From contig FR883883.1 in NCBI GenBank assembly GCA_000435275.1, forward strand, positions 48,162 through 112,161: a stretch of 64,000 nucleotides of DNA, read 5' to 3'. The stretch comes from Clostridium sp. CAG:557 (GTDB lineage Bacteria > Bacillota > Clostridia > Oscillospirales > Acutalibacteraceae). Below the pieces are notes generated by a model, which saw only the letters and a list, made by a program, of their open reading frames with translations, did not search any database and was not told the DNA's origin. Shown piece after piece: positions 44,949 through 54,652 of the stretch. Each line of letters begins with the position of its first letter. The stretch's first letter is position 1. The position numbers and the translations under genes were made by a program.

Positions 44949-45800
44949 TTTATTTTCCACTTTGGAAATATAATATTTATTCGTTTCAGAGCTCAGCTGT
45001 AATATATATATCATTTGTTTAACCGGCGTGGGTGTGTCAGTTTTGTCATTACCTGCGCTAAAAAATTTATCTTCCCGCGATAAGTATGAAACGTTTAATA
45101 TTAATTCATTATCTTTTTCGGTAATTTTTTCAATATGTGGGACAAAAGTGCCCAAGTTACTAATGGTGCTTATGTGAAAGTTGCTCTCACCATTTTTGTA
45201 GGAATAGAATGGACCGAAAATATCTTCTGCTGTATTTATTGTGGCAGATGGGCCAAACAAATCAGTGGCAGCGTTTTGAATGTCACGCAGAGGAATTAAA
45301 GTCAATCCTTGCTCATCAAATTCTTTGTAGTTTTCAATCCCCTTTTGGAAAATATTTCTCCATATGCTAGAAGAAACTATCAAATCAGAGCTTACCTCAG
45401 AAAGTTCAGTAAATGGTGTGGGGTCATGCATAACGACAGGTGCGATAAAATTATTGTATTTGGTATATGTTGGAGAATTACTTATCACAGAAGTGGTTCG
45501 ATTCATCGCTGAAAGTAAAATTACAACACCGGCTACAGTGAGAATCATTGTTATTCCGGCAAAAAAAATTCGATAAATACTGAGCCGTTTTTTATTTATT
45601 TCTGAAATTTTTATCATTCCAACGTCAGCCGCTTTTTGCTTATTGTTTTTTCCAATAGGGTTTAATATCGGTTGAGTTTTATTTAGTTTTTCATCAATAT
45701 ACGGTTTTCTTTTTGTGCCCTTAGAAAATGTGTTTGACCTTTTGTCAGGAGTTCGATAATCTGCACGATATTCTATGATTTTGCTTTTTTGCTGTGACAT
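44937..45800 (-). CDS. Single-pass membrane protein of unknown function
   Basis: 287 residues from the ATG with GGAAGGAAC upstream. About 85 charged cytoplasmic residues, one membrane helix (IFFAGITMILTVAGVVILLSA), then an extracytoplasmic domain of about 190 residues with no recognised family (PTPFTELSEVSSDLIVSSSIW, LNVSYLSREDKFF). The bitopic layout would suit a morphogenesis or signalling role; that is inference only. Confidence 0.7.
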   Translation of the reverse strand: MSQQKSKIIEYRADYRTPDKRSNTFSKGTKRKPYIDEKLNKTQPILNPIGKNNKQKAADVGMIKISEINKKRLSIYRIFFAGITMILTVAGVVILLSAMNRTTSVISNSPTYTKYNNFIAPVVMHDPTPFTELSEVSSDLIVSSSIWRNIFQKGIENYKEFDEQGLTLIPLRDIQNAATDLFGPSATINTAEDIFGPFYSYKNGESNFHISTISNLGTFVPHIEKITEKDNELILNVSYLSREDKFFSAGNDKTDTPTPVKQMIYILQLSSETNKYYISKVENKSNN

Positions 45801-45852
45801 TTCACAAGTTCCTTCCTTGTCCAAATATTAAATTTGATTTTTGCAAAAATGG

Positions 45853-45949
45853 GGTGGGACATCGCCCGAATTCGTCGGGCGGCTAAGCTGATTGGATCTG
45901 CAGCTTGGCTCAAAATTTCGTAAAATACGGAATTTTGAATGTCCCGACC
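45853..45949. other. Four-way-junction palindromic element 3
   Basis: Outer stem 45853-45862 with 45939-45949 (10 bp, one bulged base). Arms: 45863-45869/45875-45881 (7 bp), 45882-45890/45901-45909 (9 bp, one T-G), 45910-45922/45926-45938 (13 bp, one T-G). All arms abut, no junction bases. A T-rich tract follows on the plus strand. Lies between pnp and the membrane protein gene. Confidence 0.9.
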
Positions 45950-46045
45950 AATTTTTATTACTGAGAATCAAATCAACAGAATTGTAACATAAATGATATG
46001 TAGAAACGAATGAAAACTTGTCAATGAAAAAAGTGAATAAAGCAG

Positions 46046-46081
46046 CAAAAAAGCCAAGTGAAGACCAAAAGTCTACACTTG
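46046..46081 (-). terminator. Terminator of pnp
   Basis: AAGTGAAGAC and GTCTACACTT pair with one mismatch; on the minus strand the stem is followed by GGCTTTTTT. Confidence 0.6.
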
Positions 46082-46104
46082 ACCAAGAAAGGCACAAAAA
46101 TTGA

Positions 46105-48213
46105 CTAATTTTTTTTATGATTTACATCGGAAATTGCAGCACGACGGGATAAATTTATACGACCTTTATCATCAATTTCAGTGATTTTAACAAGAATTTC
46201 ATCACCAATGCTGACTACATCAGAAACCTTTTCGGTGCGTTTTGAATCAAGCTGGGAAATATGACAAAGCCCTTCTTTACCAGGTGCAAACTCGACAAAA
46301 GCACCAAAATCCGTTATGCGAGTAACTCGACCAGTGTAAATTTCACCAATTTGAGGTTTCTTCACAATAGATTCAATTATTTGTAAAGCACGGTTACACT
46401 TATCCGAATTAAGACCAGAAATGAATACGTGGCCGTCTTCTTCAATGTCGATTTTAACATCACAGTCGGTGCAAATTTTTTGTACAACCTTGCCGCCAGA
46501 ACCGATAACATCGCGGATTTTTTCAACATCAATTAAAGTAGAAAATATTTTTGGTGCGTATGGTGAAAGTTCAGCTCGAGGCTGTCTAATTGCCTTTAGC
46601 ATAATCTCATCTAATATATAGTCACGAGCTTTATGAGTTTTAAAGAGAGCTTCTTTGATAATTTCTGGAGTCAAGCCATCAATTTTAAGATCCATTTGAA
46701 TTGCGGTAATACCCTTATGTGTCCCGGCAACTTTGAAATCCATGTCGCCAAAAAAATCCTCCAACCCTTGAATATCAACCATTGTCATCCAACGGTTCTC
46801 CTCGGTGACAAGCCCACAAGAAATGCCTGCAACCGGCGCAGTTATTGGGACGCCTGCATCCATTAAAGCAAGAGTTGAACCACAAATTGAACCTTGAGAT
46901 GTTGAACCATTGGAAGAAACTACCTCAGAGACTAGACGAATTGCATATGGAAAATTTTCAACTGATGGAATAACAGGAACCAAAGCACGTTCAGCCAAAG
47001 CTCCATGCCCAATTTCGCGGCGCCCTGGGCCACGGCTAGGTTTAGTTTCTCCAACAGAAAAGGATGGAAAATTATAATGATGTATATAGCGTTTTTCTTC
47101 ATCGCCATCAATTCCATCAAGAATTTGCTGATCGCTAATTGGCCCAAGGGTTGCTACAGTTAAGACTTGAGTTTGGCCGCGAGTAAACAATCCTGAACCG
47201 TGAACACGGGGCAAAACAGAAACTTCAGCGGCTAATGGACGAATTTCATCCATTTTTCTGCCATCTACACGTTTTTGCTCGTCCAGAAGCCAGCGACGAA
47301 CGATGTTTTTTTGTGCTTTGTACATGCAGGCATCAATTTGAGCTTCAGAGCCTGGATAAATTTCAGCAAAATGTTCATGAACTCGCTGATAAACAGGTTT
47401 TAATTGTTCGTCACGAATTTTTTTATCATTTGCATTTAAAGCAATTTTCAGTTCTTCAGATGCAAAATCTTTAACAGCCTGAAGCATTGTCTCATCAGGT
47501 TCAGTTGTAGTATAAGTGAATTTTTCTTTTCCGATTTCATCGCGAATATTTTTTATAAATTCGATAATTTTTTGATTAGCCTTATGCCCCGCCATAATTC
47601 CGTTGAACATAGTTTCATCATCAATTTCATTTGCACCGGCCTCGATCATAGCAATTCGGTTATGGGTGGAGGCAACGGTAACTGCCATTTGCGAGACTTT
47701 TTTCTGTTCAGCAGTGGGATTAATTATAAAGTTTCCATCGATTAAGCCAACACTTACTCCAGAAATTGGACCATTCCAAGGAATATCCGAAATGCTCAGC
47801 GCAATAGAAGTTCCTACCATTGCAGCAATTTCTGGTGAACAATCAGGGTCAACAGACATAACTGTGCACACTACAGAAACATCATTACGCATATCCTTTG
47901 GAAAAAGAGGACGAATTGGCCTGTCGATAACGCGTGAAACAAGAATAGCTTTTTCACTTGGGCGACCTTCTCTTTTTAAAAATGAGCCAGGAATTTTGCC
48001 AACAGCATACATTTTTTCTTCAAAATCAACCGACAAAGGAAAAAAATCGATTCCATCACGAGGTTCGGTTGAAGCAGTTACAGCTACGTTGACTACAGTT
48101 TCACCGTATCTAATTAGGCAAGCACCGTTGGCAAGTTGAGCAATTTTGCCAGTTTCCACCACAAGGTCTCTGCCAGCAAAATCAGTTTTAAATATTTTGT
48201 AATTTTCAAACAT
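46105..48213 (-). CDS. pnp: Polynucleotide phosphorylase
   Basis: 3'-5' phosphorolytic exoribonuclease of the degradosome. 702 residues: two RNase PH cores, an all-helical linker, KH (IRDVIGSGGKVVQKI) and S1 (GEIYTGRVTRITDFGAFVEF) domains. Phosphate-binding region GSTSQGSICGSTLALMDAG, split here as SNGSTSQGSICGSTL and ALMDAG. GGAGGAAC precedes the ATG. Follows rpsO, a widely conserved order. Confidence 0.97.
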   Translation of the reverse strand: MFENYKIFKTDFAGRDLVVETGKIAQLANGACLIRYGETVVNVAVTASTEPRDGIDFFPLSVDFEEKMYAVGKIPGSFLKREGRPSEKAILVSRVIDRPIRPLFPKDMRNDVSVVCTVMSVDPDCSPEIAAMVGTSIALSISDIPWNGPISGVSVGLIDGNFIINPTAEQKKVSQMAVTVASTHNRIAMIEAGANEIDDETMFNGIMAGHKANQKIIEFIKNIRDEIGKEKFTYTTTEPDETMLQAVKDFASEELKIALNANDKKIRDEQLKPVYQRVHEHFAEIYPGSEAQIDACMYKAQKNIVRRWLLDEQKRVDGRKMDEIRPLAAEVSVLPRVHGSGLFTRGQTQVLTVATLGPISDQQILDGIDGDEEKRYIHHYNFPSFSVGETKPSRGPGRREIGHGALAERALVPVIPSVENFPYAIRLVSEVVSSNGSTSQGSICGSTLALMDAGVPITAPVAGISCGLVTEENRWMTMVDIQGLEDFFGDMDFKVAGTHKGITAIQMDLKIDGLTPEIIKEALFKTHKARDYILDEIMLKAIRQPRAELSPYAPKIFSTLIDVEKIRDVIGSGGKVVQKICTDCDVKIDIEEDGHVFISGLNSDKCNRALQIIESIVKKPQIGEIYTGRVTRITDFGAFVEFAPGKEGLCHISQLDSKRTEKVSDVVSIGDEILVKITEIDDKGRINLSRRAAISDVNHKKN

Positions 48214-48376
48214 AGAAGTTCCTCCAAAGTAAATTTATTTAACATCTATCAAGGAGGATTTAGCAATAAAACCTATGTTAAAGCCAATTTTGAACACACG
48301 TTTCACTGCTAAAACCAAATTTCCTTTAGATGCTATAGACAATATTAATTTAATTTTTGCTTAATCTAGATAAAAT

Positions 48377-48412
48377 TTTTAAGCAGATGACGATCTTGCC
48401 ACCTGCTTAAAA
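48377..48412 (-). terminator. Attenuator/terminator hairpin between rpsO and pnp
   Basis: TTTTAAGCAG and CTGCTTAAAA pair; on the minus strand a T-rich tract follows. In many bacteria the rpsO-pnp gap holds such a stem, often an RNase III cut site. Confidence 0.65.
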
Positions 48413-48423
48413 TTAAAAATAAT

Positions 48424-48687
48424 TTATTTACGAAGACCAAGTTTGCCAATAATTGCACGGTATCTTTCAATATCAGTTTTCATCAAATAGCCGAGTAAAT
48501 TTCTGCGTTGACCGACCATTTTAAATAGACCACGTCTAGAATGATGATCTTTTTTATGGACTTTTAGATGATCGTTTAAATCGTTGATTCTCTTGGTTAA
48601 AAGAGCGACTTGAACCTCTGGCGAACCGGTATCGCCTTCATGAACAGCATAAGTTTCGATAATTGATTTTTTTTCTGTTTTTAGCAT
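48424..48687 (-). CDS. rpsO: 30S ribosomal protein S15
   Basis: 87 residues. EDTGSPEVQVALLTKRI-type block appears as GDTGSPEVQVALLTKRIN, then HKKDHHSRRGLFKMVGQRRNLLGYL. AAAGGTGG precedes the ATG. The 195-base leader upstream has several small stems and may carry S15 autoregulation, which I cannot confirm. Confidence 0.97.
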   Translation of the reverse strand: MLKTEKKSIIETYAVHEGDTGSPEVQVALLTKRINDLNDHLKVHKKDHHSRRGLFKMVGQRRNLLGYLMKTDIERYRAIIGKLGLRK

Positions 48688-48882
48688 TTATGTTCCACCT
48701 TTTTTATTTATTGCCACAAAACACAGAATAAGGGCGGTGTGAATCCTTAAAAAGGCAAACCCCTTAATCCGCGAATTAGGTTAAAACCATTTTAGCACAG
48801 TTTTTGATAAATGTAAAGAAAAATTTAAAATATTGGAAATATTTTGATGCGTGCCTACATTATACAGCGTTGGCGTTGTTTT

Positions 48883-51501
48883 TTAGGTGCGAGACAAAAA
48901 TTTTTCTAGTTCTACAATTAATAATGGAGAGAGCGACAACAATGAGACGATAAGCCATTGAGATAAGTTTAAGTTTGCGGTTTTAAAAATGACAGACAGA
49001 CTTGGCACGGAAATCACAGCGACTTGAAGAATTGTTCCGAGTATGAACGAATAAATAAGTTTCATGTTTGAAAAAATATTAATTTTAAACAAAGATTTTT
49101 CACTTTTTATGTTAAAGGAGTGCACTAATTGTGAAAGACTAAGTACCGCAAAAGACATTGTGCGACCGACGATGGGTGTTTTGGAAACATCAAAAAACAC
49201 ACGTCCTATAGTAAATGCTAATATGGATATTGCTCCGATGAAGCAGCCTTCAACTACAATTCTTCTCCAGCTGTTTTTAGAAAAAAGTGCAGCATTTTTC
49301 CCCTGAGGTTTGTGAGTCATTATGTTTTCGTCAACAGGCTCCACGCCTAGAGCCAACGCAGGAAATGAATCTGTAACTAAGTTTATCCAAAGAAGTTGAA
49401 TTGCCAGGAGTGGAGATGGCAAATTTAGTAAAAATGCAGTTAAAACTGTAATTATTTCACCAATGTTTGTTGAAATCAAAAAATGAACGCTTTTTTTGAT
49501 ATTTTCGAAAATTCCACGTCCTTGCCGCACAGCTTCTACAATTGTAGAAAAATTATCATCGGTCATAATCATATCAGCCGCATTTTTAGCAACATCAGTT
49601 CCAGAGACGCCCATTGCACACCCAATGTCAGCGGCTTTCAGAGCCGGTGCATCATTTACGCCGTCGCCGGTCATTGCTACGGTTTCGCCGTGCTTTTTGA
49701 AAGCTTTTACGATACGAACTTTGTGCTCCGGAGAGACTCTTGCAAAAACGGAGTAATCAAAAATATTTTTTTCTAAGTCAGCTTGACTCATTTTTTCAAG
49801 CTGCGTGCCACTGATAGCTTTGTCACCGCCAGATAAAATTCCCAGGTTATTTGCAATAGCCTTAGCGGTAGCAATATGGTCTCCAGTTATCATTACCGGC
49901 TTTATACCGGCGTTTTTACATTCATTTACCGCCATTTTGACTTGTGGACGTGGAGGGTCGATCATGCCGATTAGCCCACAGAAATTTAATTTGTTTTCAA
50001 TTTCATTTTGAGAATTTGGAATATTATCTACGTCTTTGTAAGCTATTGCGAGCACTCTGAGTGCGGATTTTGCCATGTTTTCATTTTGAATTTTAATTTT
50101 TCGTTTTAAATTATCAGAAAGTGGTTTGCCATTACAAAAAGAAGAACGTTCCAAAAGAAAATCTGGTGCACCTTTAGTAATTATTCGAAGTTTTCCATTG
50201 TCAAGTTGGTGCACAGTTGTCATAAGTTTTCTTTCGGAATCAAAAGGAATTTCATGTTTTTTTGGAAATTTTTTATCAAGTTCTGCTTTAACCTTACCAT
50301 TTTCTGCAGCAGCGAGGACAAGAGCACTTTCAGTAGGCTCTCCTATGGCATGAAATTCTTTTTTAGCGTAAGAAACTGAAGCATTGTTGCATAGTGCGCC
50401 CAAAGTTAAAATTTTTTGACCTAATTCTGAAGAAAAATTTATTTTACCGTCCTCATCGCAGATTTGCGTGACAGTCATTTTGTTTTGTGTCAGAGTGCCG
50501 GTTTTATCAGAGCAAATTACAGTTGCGTTACCAAGGGTCTCCACAGCAGGCAATTTTCGAATTACAGCGCGATTTGCGGCCATTTTTCGTACACCCATCG
50601 CCAAAACAATTGTAACAACGGCGGGCAAACCTTCTGGAATTGCGGCGACGGCAAGGCTAATTGCTATCATGAACATTTCTAGAGGAGGAATTTTTTCTAC
50701 GACTCCAAGGACAAAAATCACTGCGCAGATGGCAATTGCACAAATTCCGAGAATTTTGCTGGTTTTTTCAAGTTTTAATTGAAGCGGAGTTTGAAGGGAA
50801 TTTTCATTTATTATCATTCCAGCGATTTTCCCAACCTGAGTGTTCATGCCGGTTTCGACGACGATAGCTTTAGCGTGCCCAGCAGTGATTGTGCTGGTAG
50901 AGAAAACCATGTTACGCTGTTCTCCTAAGTTTGAGTTGACAGAAAAAGTTTTACTTGCATCCTTTTCAACAGGCAAAGATTCACCTGTTAAAGAGGATTC
51001 TTCGGCCTTCAAGTTATAACTTTCAATCAGTCTGGCGTCGGCCGGGACTAAATCACCAGTGTGAAGTAATAAAATATCACCTGGAACTAATTCTTCTGAT
51101 GGAACTATCACCTTTTTCCCGCCTCGAATAACATTTGCTTTGGGCGAAGACAATTTTTTTAATGCATCAATGGCTTTTTCAGCTTTGTTTTCTTGCACAA
51201 CGCCTATGATTGCATTCATCACAACAATGAAAAGGATAATTATGGAATCTATGTAATCTTTGCTTCCCTTGACCGCGGACGTGATAAACGAGATGGCAGC
51301 GGCGATTAAAAGAACGATTACCATAAAATCGGAAAATTGTTCAAAAAATTTTGCTAAGATGCCTTTAGATTTTTTTTCTTTCAATATATTTTTTCCAAAA
51401 TTAGCTTGTTTTTGTGCGACAGAGATATTATTCAGTCCGATATCTTGATTAACTTTAAATTTTTTCAGTACGTCTTGTGCATTCAAATTATGCCAGTTCA
51501 T
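48883..51501 (-). CDS. P-type Ca2+-transporting ATPase
   Basis: 872 residues from the ATG with AAGGAG 8 bases upstream. PIIA-type: N-terminal LNAQDVLKKF, TGES loop (LTGESLPVEK), PEGLPAVVT in TM4, DKTGTLTQNKMT, TMTGDGVNDAPALKAADIG, C-terminal cation-ATPase domain. Residues PEGLP plus TM5/6 NxxE and NxxTD (LLWINLVTDS) match Ca2+ site geometry, as in B. subtilis YloB. A Mn2+ or other divalent role is possible. Confidence 0.9.
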   Translation of the reverse strand: MNWHNLNAQDVLKKFKVNQDIGLNNISVAQKQANFGKNILKEKKSKGILAKFFEQFSDFMVIVLLIAAAISFITSAVKGSKDYIDSIIILFIVVMNAIIGVVQENKAEKAIDALKKLSSPKANVIRGGKKVIVPSEELVPGDILLLHTGDLVPADARLIESYNLKAEESSLTGESLPVEKDASKTFSVNSNLGEQRNMVFSTSTITAGHAKAIVVETGMNTQVGKIAGMIINENSLQTPLQLKLEKTSKILGICAIAICAVIFVLGVVEKIPPLEMFMIAISLAVAAIPEGLPAVVTIVLAMGVRKMAANRAVIRKLPAVETLGNATVICSDKTGTLTQNKMTVTQICDEDGKINFSSELGQKILTLGALCNNASVSYAKKEFHAIGEPTESALVLAAAENGKVKAELDKKFPKKHEIPFDSERKLMTTVHQLDNGKLRIITKGAPDFLLERSSFCNGKPLSDNLKRKIKIQNENMAKSALRVLAIAYKDVDNIPNSQNEIENKLNFCGLIGMIDPPRPQVKMAVNECKNAGIKPVMITGDHIATAKAIANNLGILSGGDKAISGTQLEKMSQADLEKNIFDYSVFARVSPEHKVRIVKAFKKHGETVAMTGDGVNDAPALKAADIGCAMGVSGTDVAKNAADMIMTDDNFSTIVEAVRQGRGIFENIKKSVHFLISTNIGEIITVLTAFLLNLPSPLLAIQLLWINLVTDSFPALALGVEPVDENIMTHKPQGKNAALFSKNSWRRIVVEGCFIGAISILAFTIGRVFFDVSKTPIVGRTMSFAVLSLSQLVHSFNIKSEKSLFKINIFSNMKLIYSFILGTILQVAVISVPSLSVIFKTANLNLSQWLIVSLLSLSPLLIVELEKFLSRT

Positions 51502-51631
51502 CAAGTCAACTCCTTAAATTTGTTGTCCATGATGATATATATTCAAAGGCGGAGAAAGTTATGAGTACAGTATATAAACAAATATTTGCAAAATGGCATA
51601 TATTGATAAAAATACATTCGAGGTGGGTGAA

Positions 51632-52279
51632 ATGTGGTTTTTATCAGGAATTCTTTTAGCAATATCGCTCAGTATGGATGCACTAGGAATCGGAATTTCA
51701 TATGGGCTAAGAAACATTAAAGTACCAAATATACCAAGGCTTATTATTAGTTTTATATCATTGTTATTTACAGCAATTGCTATAGGAATCGGCAATGTAA
51801 TAGTTTTGTTTTTGCCTGACTACCTTGCAAAGTTGGTCGGTTCTGGAATGTTAGGCGTTCTGGGTGCAGTTATATTGGTTCAGGCACTCAGAGAAGACAA
51901 AAAAGTTGAAAATAAAGAAAAAAAAACAGAGAAAGTTTGGAATTTTAATTTAAAATCACTTGGAATTATAATAAAAATTATTCATCACCCGATTCATTGT
52001 GACGTTGAAAAATCGACAAGCGTAGGTATAAGAGAGTCGATTTACATGGGCGTAGCGCTGTCTATTGATTCATTTGGCGCGGGAATTAGCAGTGCTGTTT
52101 CCGGCGTGAATGATTTTTTTGTGCCGGTTATGGTAGGATTGTGCCAGTTTATTTTTTTTAGTTTGGGCATCTTTTGCGGACGAAAGTTGACTGCGTTTAA
52201 AAAAATCGATTCTAAAGTTTTTGTGATTTTATCCGGTATACTTTTGATAATTTTAGCGGTTGTAAGATATTTTTTATAA
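51632..52279 (+). CDS. ytaF: Sporulation membrane protein YtaF / MntP-like
   Basis: 215 residues, six membrane segments in two repeats, each with an Asp in a helix: SLSMDALGIGISYG and ALSIDSFGAGISS. The MntP/YtaF superfamily. The length and the central cytoplasmic loop match B. subtilis YtaF, required for sporulation there; MntP itself is shorter. ATG chosen because GAGGTGG lies 5 bases upstream. Confidence 0.75.
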   Translation: MWFLSGILLAISLSMDALGIGISYGLRNIKVPNIPRLIISFISLLFTAIAIGIGNVIVLFLPDYLAKLVGSGMLGVLGAVILVQALREDKKVENKEKKTEKVWNFNLKSLGIIIKIIHHPIHCDVEKSTSVGIRESIYMGVALSIDSFGAGISSAVSGVNDFFVPVMVGLCQFIFFSLGIFCGRKLTAFKKIDSKVFVILSGILLIILAVVRYFL

Positions 52280-52288
52280 AAGTGAAAA

Positions 52289-52350
52289 AGGCCAGCGGCA
52301 CACTTGCGCGTGCCGCTGGCCTGCAAAGACCGTACTATATCGCGCGGTCT
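52289..52350. terminator. Tandem hairpins between ytaF and lysS
   Basis: GGCCAGCGGCAC/GTGCCGCTGGCC is a 12-bp GC-rich stem. It is followed by AAAGACCG/CGGTCTTT with a T run on the plus strand and an A run usable on the minus strand. Confidence 0.85.
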
Positions 52351-52355
52351 TTTTG

Positions 52356-53864
52356 TTATTCTTTGAGCTTCATTGTTGGGAAAAGCAAAACATCACGAAT
52401 AGAAGCGCTATCGGTTAAAAGCATAACCAAACGGTCAATTCCAATGCCGAGTCCACCGGTTGGCGCCATTCCATATTCAAGCGCGTTAATAAAATCTTCA
52501 TCAATCAAATTAGCTTCATCATCGCCGGCCTCACGCAGTTTCATCTGATGTACAAAGCGTTCGCGTTGGTCAATCGGGTCATTTAGCTCCGAGTAAGCAT
52601 TGGCCATTTCTCGGCGCGTAATAAATAATTCAAAGCGTTCGACTAAATGCGGATTATCTTTTTTGCGCTTGGTAAGCGGAGAAACCTCAACAGGATAGTC
52701 GTAAATGAAAGTTGGCTGAACCAGTGTTTCCTCAACTTTTTCCTCAAATGTCAGATTCAAAATATCGCCCCAGGTGTTTTTTCCATTAGTTTCAAATCCG
52801 AACTGTTTAGCGATTTCAACAGCTTTTTCGTCGTCGCCGATGAACTCGCTAAAATCGATGCCAGTAGCCTCTTTAACAGCATCAATCATCGTAATTCTTT
52901 TAAAAGGCTTGCAAAGATTAATTTTCTCGCCCTGATAATTAATCACATCGGAGCCGCAAACGGCTTTAGCACAGGCATTTATGATATTTTCTGTGTGTTC
53001 CATCATCTTATTATAATCAACATAAGCTTCATAAAGCTCGATTGTAGTAAATTCTGGATTGTGTTTAATATCCATGCCTTCATTGCGGAAAAGTCTGCCG
53101 ATTTCGTAGACCTTTTCCATACCGCCAACAATAAGTCTTTTCAAATATAATTCCGGAGCGATACGCAAAAATAAGTCTAAATCGAGAGTGTTGTGGTGAG
53201 TTATAAATGGACGAGCAGCAGCGCCACCAGCTATGGTATTTAAAATAGGTGTTTCAACCTCAATAAAGCCTTTGTCATCGAGATATTTACGGATTGTTCG
53301 AATTATTTTGCTACGTTTTATAAAAGTGTCTTTAACGTCTGGATTCATAATCAAATCAACGTAGCGTTGACGATAGCGTAAGTCTGTGTCCTTTAGGCCG
53401 TGAAACTTGTCAGGCAGAGGCAATAAAGATTTTGACAACAAAGTTAAATTTTTTGCATGCACAGAAATTTCTCCGCGTCGAGTTTTAAAAACAAAACCTT
53501 CAACACTGATAATGTCGCCGATATCCCACTTAGAAAGCTCATTATAAAAATCTTCACCAATGTCGTTTATCTTAATGTAAACCTGAATTCGACCAGTACA
53601 GTCATGAACGTCCATAAAGCAAGCTTTACCCATATCGCGCCAGCTCATAATTCTGCCAGCGATATGAACGTCTTTATTTTCAAATTCTTCAAAATTTTCA
53701 ACTATTTGCTTATTATAAGTATCGCGATTGCATACAGTAATTTCAAAAGGATCCTTATTATTATTCTGCAAATAACTCAATTTATCGCGACGAATCTTTA
53801 AAAGTTTCTTAATATCCGGTTCTTCAACGGCATTTAATGTAGAATTTTCATTATTTTCATTCAT
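52356..53864 (-). CDS. lysS: Lysyl-tRNA synthetase, class II
   Basis: Charges tRNA-Lys. 502 residues: OB-fold anticodon domain (VHIAGRIMSWRDMGKACFMDVHDCTGRIQ, seen in part), then class II core with FRNEGMDIKHNPEFTTIE, split here as FRNEGMDIKHNPEF and TTIELYEAY, and motif 3 GLGIGIDRLVM. AAGGAGC precedes the ATG. greA lies 71 bases upstream in the same direction, with a terminator between. Confidence 0.96.
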   Translation of the reverse strand: MNENNENSTLNAVEEPDIKKLLKIRRDKLSYLQNNNKDPFEITVCNRDTYNKQIVENFEEFENKDVHIAGRIMSWRDMGKACFMDVHDCTGRIQVYIKINDIGEDFYNELSKWDIGDIISVEGFVFKTRRGEISVHAKNLTLLSKSLLPLPDKFHGLKDTDLRYRQRYVDLIMNPDVKDTFIKRSKIIRTIRKYLDDKGFIEVETPILNTIAGGAAARPFITHHNTLDLDLFLRIAPELYLKRLIVGGMEKVYEIGRLFRNEGMDIKHNPEFTTIELYEAYVDYNKMMEHTENIINACAKAVCGSDVINYQGEKINLCKPFKRITMIDAVKEATGIDFSEFIGDDEKAVEIAKQFGFETNGKNTWGDILNLTFEEKVEETLVQPTFIYDYPVEVSPLTKRKKDNPHLVERFELFITRREMANAYSELNDPIDQRERFVHQMKLREAGDDEANLIDEDFINALEYGMAPTGGLGIGIDRLVMLLTDSASIRDVLLFPTMKLKE

Positions 53865-53898
53865 TTTGATAGCTCCTTAAATTTAAGTAAATAAAAAT

Positions 53899-53935
53899 GG
53901 GCAGCATAAAATTAATAAATTGCTGCCCAAAAGCT
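53899..53935 (-). terminator. Terminator after greA
   Basis: GGGCAGCA and TGCTGCCC pair at 53899-53928; on the minus strand the stem is followed by TTTTTAT. Confidence 0.85.
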
Positions 53936-54408
53936 TATTTAGAAATCTCTAAAACTTCGTAAGACATTGAACCTGCCGGAGTTTCGATTTCTACTTTTTC
54001 TCCGACTTTGTGGCCAATAAGTCCTTTGCCAACAGGCGATTCATCAGAAATTCGTCCATTAACAGGGTCAGCTTCACTTGATCCAACGATTTTGTATTCG
54101 CAAATATCATCAAAATCAATGTCACGAACCTTAACTTTAGAACCGACATGAATAATTTCGGTGCTAAGTTCGTCTTCGTTGATTATTTTTACATTTTTAA
54201 GCATATTTTCAATAGAAGCGATTCGAGCTTCAACGATGGCTTGCTCATTTTTAGCCTCATCGTACTCGCTATTTTCGGATAAATCACCAAAAGACAAAGC
54301 AACTTTTATTTTTTCAGCAATTTCTTTGCGTTTAACAGCTTTTAATTCTTCGAGTTCTGCTTCTAAATTTTTAAGTCCTTCATCAGTCATCAAAACTTGT
54401 TTAGTCAT
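53935..54408 (-). CDS. greA: Transcription elongation factor GreA
   Basis: 157 residues, the standard length, from the ATG with AAGGTGG upstream. Coiled-coil with the active Asp/Glu pair in SFGDLSENSEYDEAK, and the C-terminal FKBP-like domain (EKVEIETPAGSMSYEVLEI). Reactivates backtracked RNA polymerase. Confidence 0.96.
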   Translation of the reverse strand: MTKQVLMTDEGLKNLEAELEELKAVKRKEIAEKIKVALSFGDLSENSEYDEAKNEQAIVEARIASIENMLKNVKIINEDELSTEIIHVGSKVKVRDIDFDDICEYKIVGSSEADPVNGRISDESPVGKGLIGHKVGEKVEIETPAGSMSYEVLEISK

Positions 54409-54607
54409 TTTTATACAAACCACCTTTTTAATTAAGATTTTTTCTAAACAACATACCAATTATAGTCTAGTTGATAGAACGTGTCAAGATGGAAATATAA
54501 AACTAAGCGAAATTTTTTGGAAGTATTTTTCAAGTAAGATTATATTTTAAATACGCAAGAAATTCAACAAAATTTTCAAAAAAGAGGTGATAAACTGGTA
54601 AAAAACA

Positions 54608-54640
54608 ATACGAACAGTAAAAACACCATTCGTATCGTAA
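54608..54640 (-). terminator. Terminator of the ftsEX-M23 operon
   Basis: ATACGAA and TTCGTAT pair at 54608-54635; on the minus strand TGTTTTTT follows. Confidence 0.7.
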
Positions 54641-54652
54641 AAATAAGTACGT

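Noticed and set aside
45828..46097. 89-residue minus-strand frame over the third four-way element
   Set aside because: It runs through the palindromic element and the pnp terminator, has no ribosome site and no family likeness.
48284..48373. 29-codon plus-strand frame opposite the rpsO-pnp gap, near AAGGAGG
   Set aside because: The ribosome site is 18 bases away and the region is the pnp leader; chance.
51558..51659. Small frame MSTVYKQIFAKW overlapping the start of ytaF, with GGAG upstream
   Set aside because: Out of frame with ytaF and not recognisable; the ytaF start has its own strong site. A leader peptide cannot be excluded.
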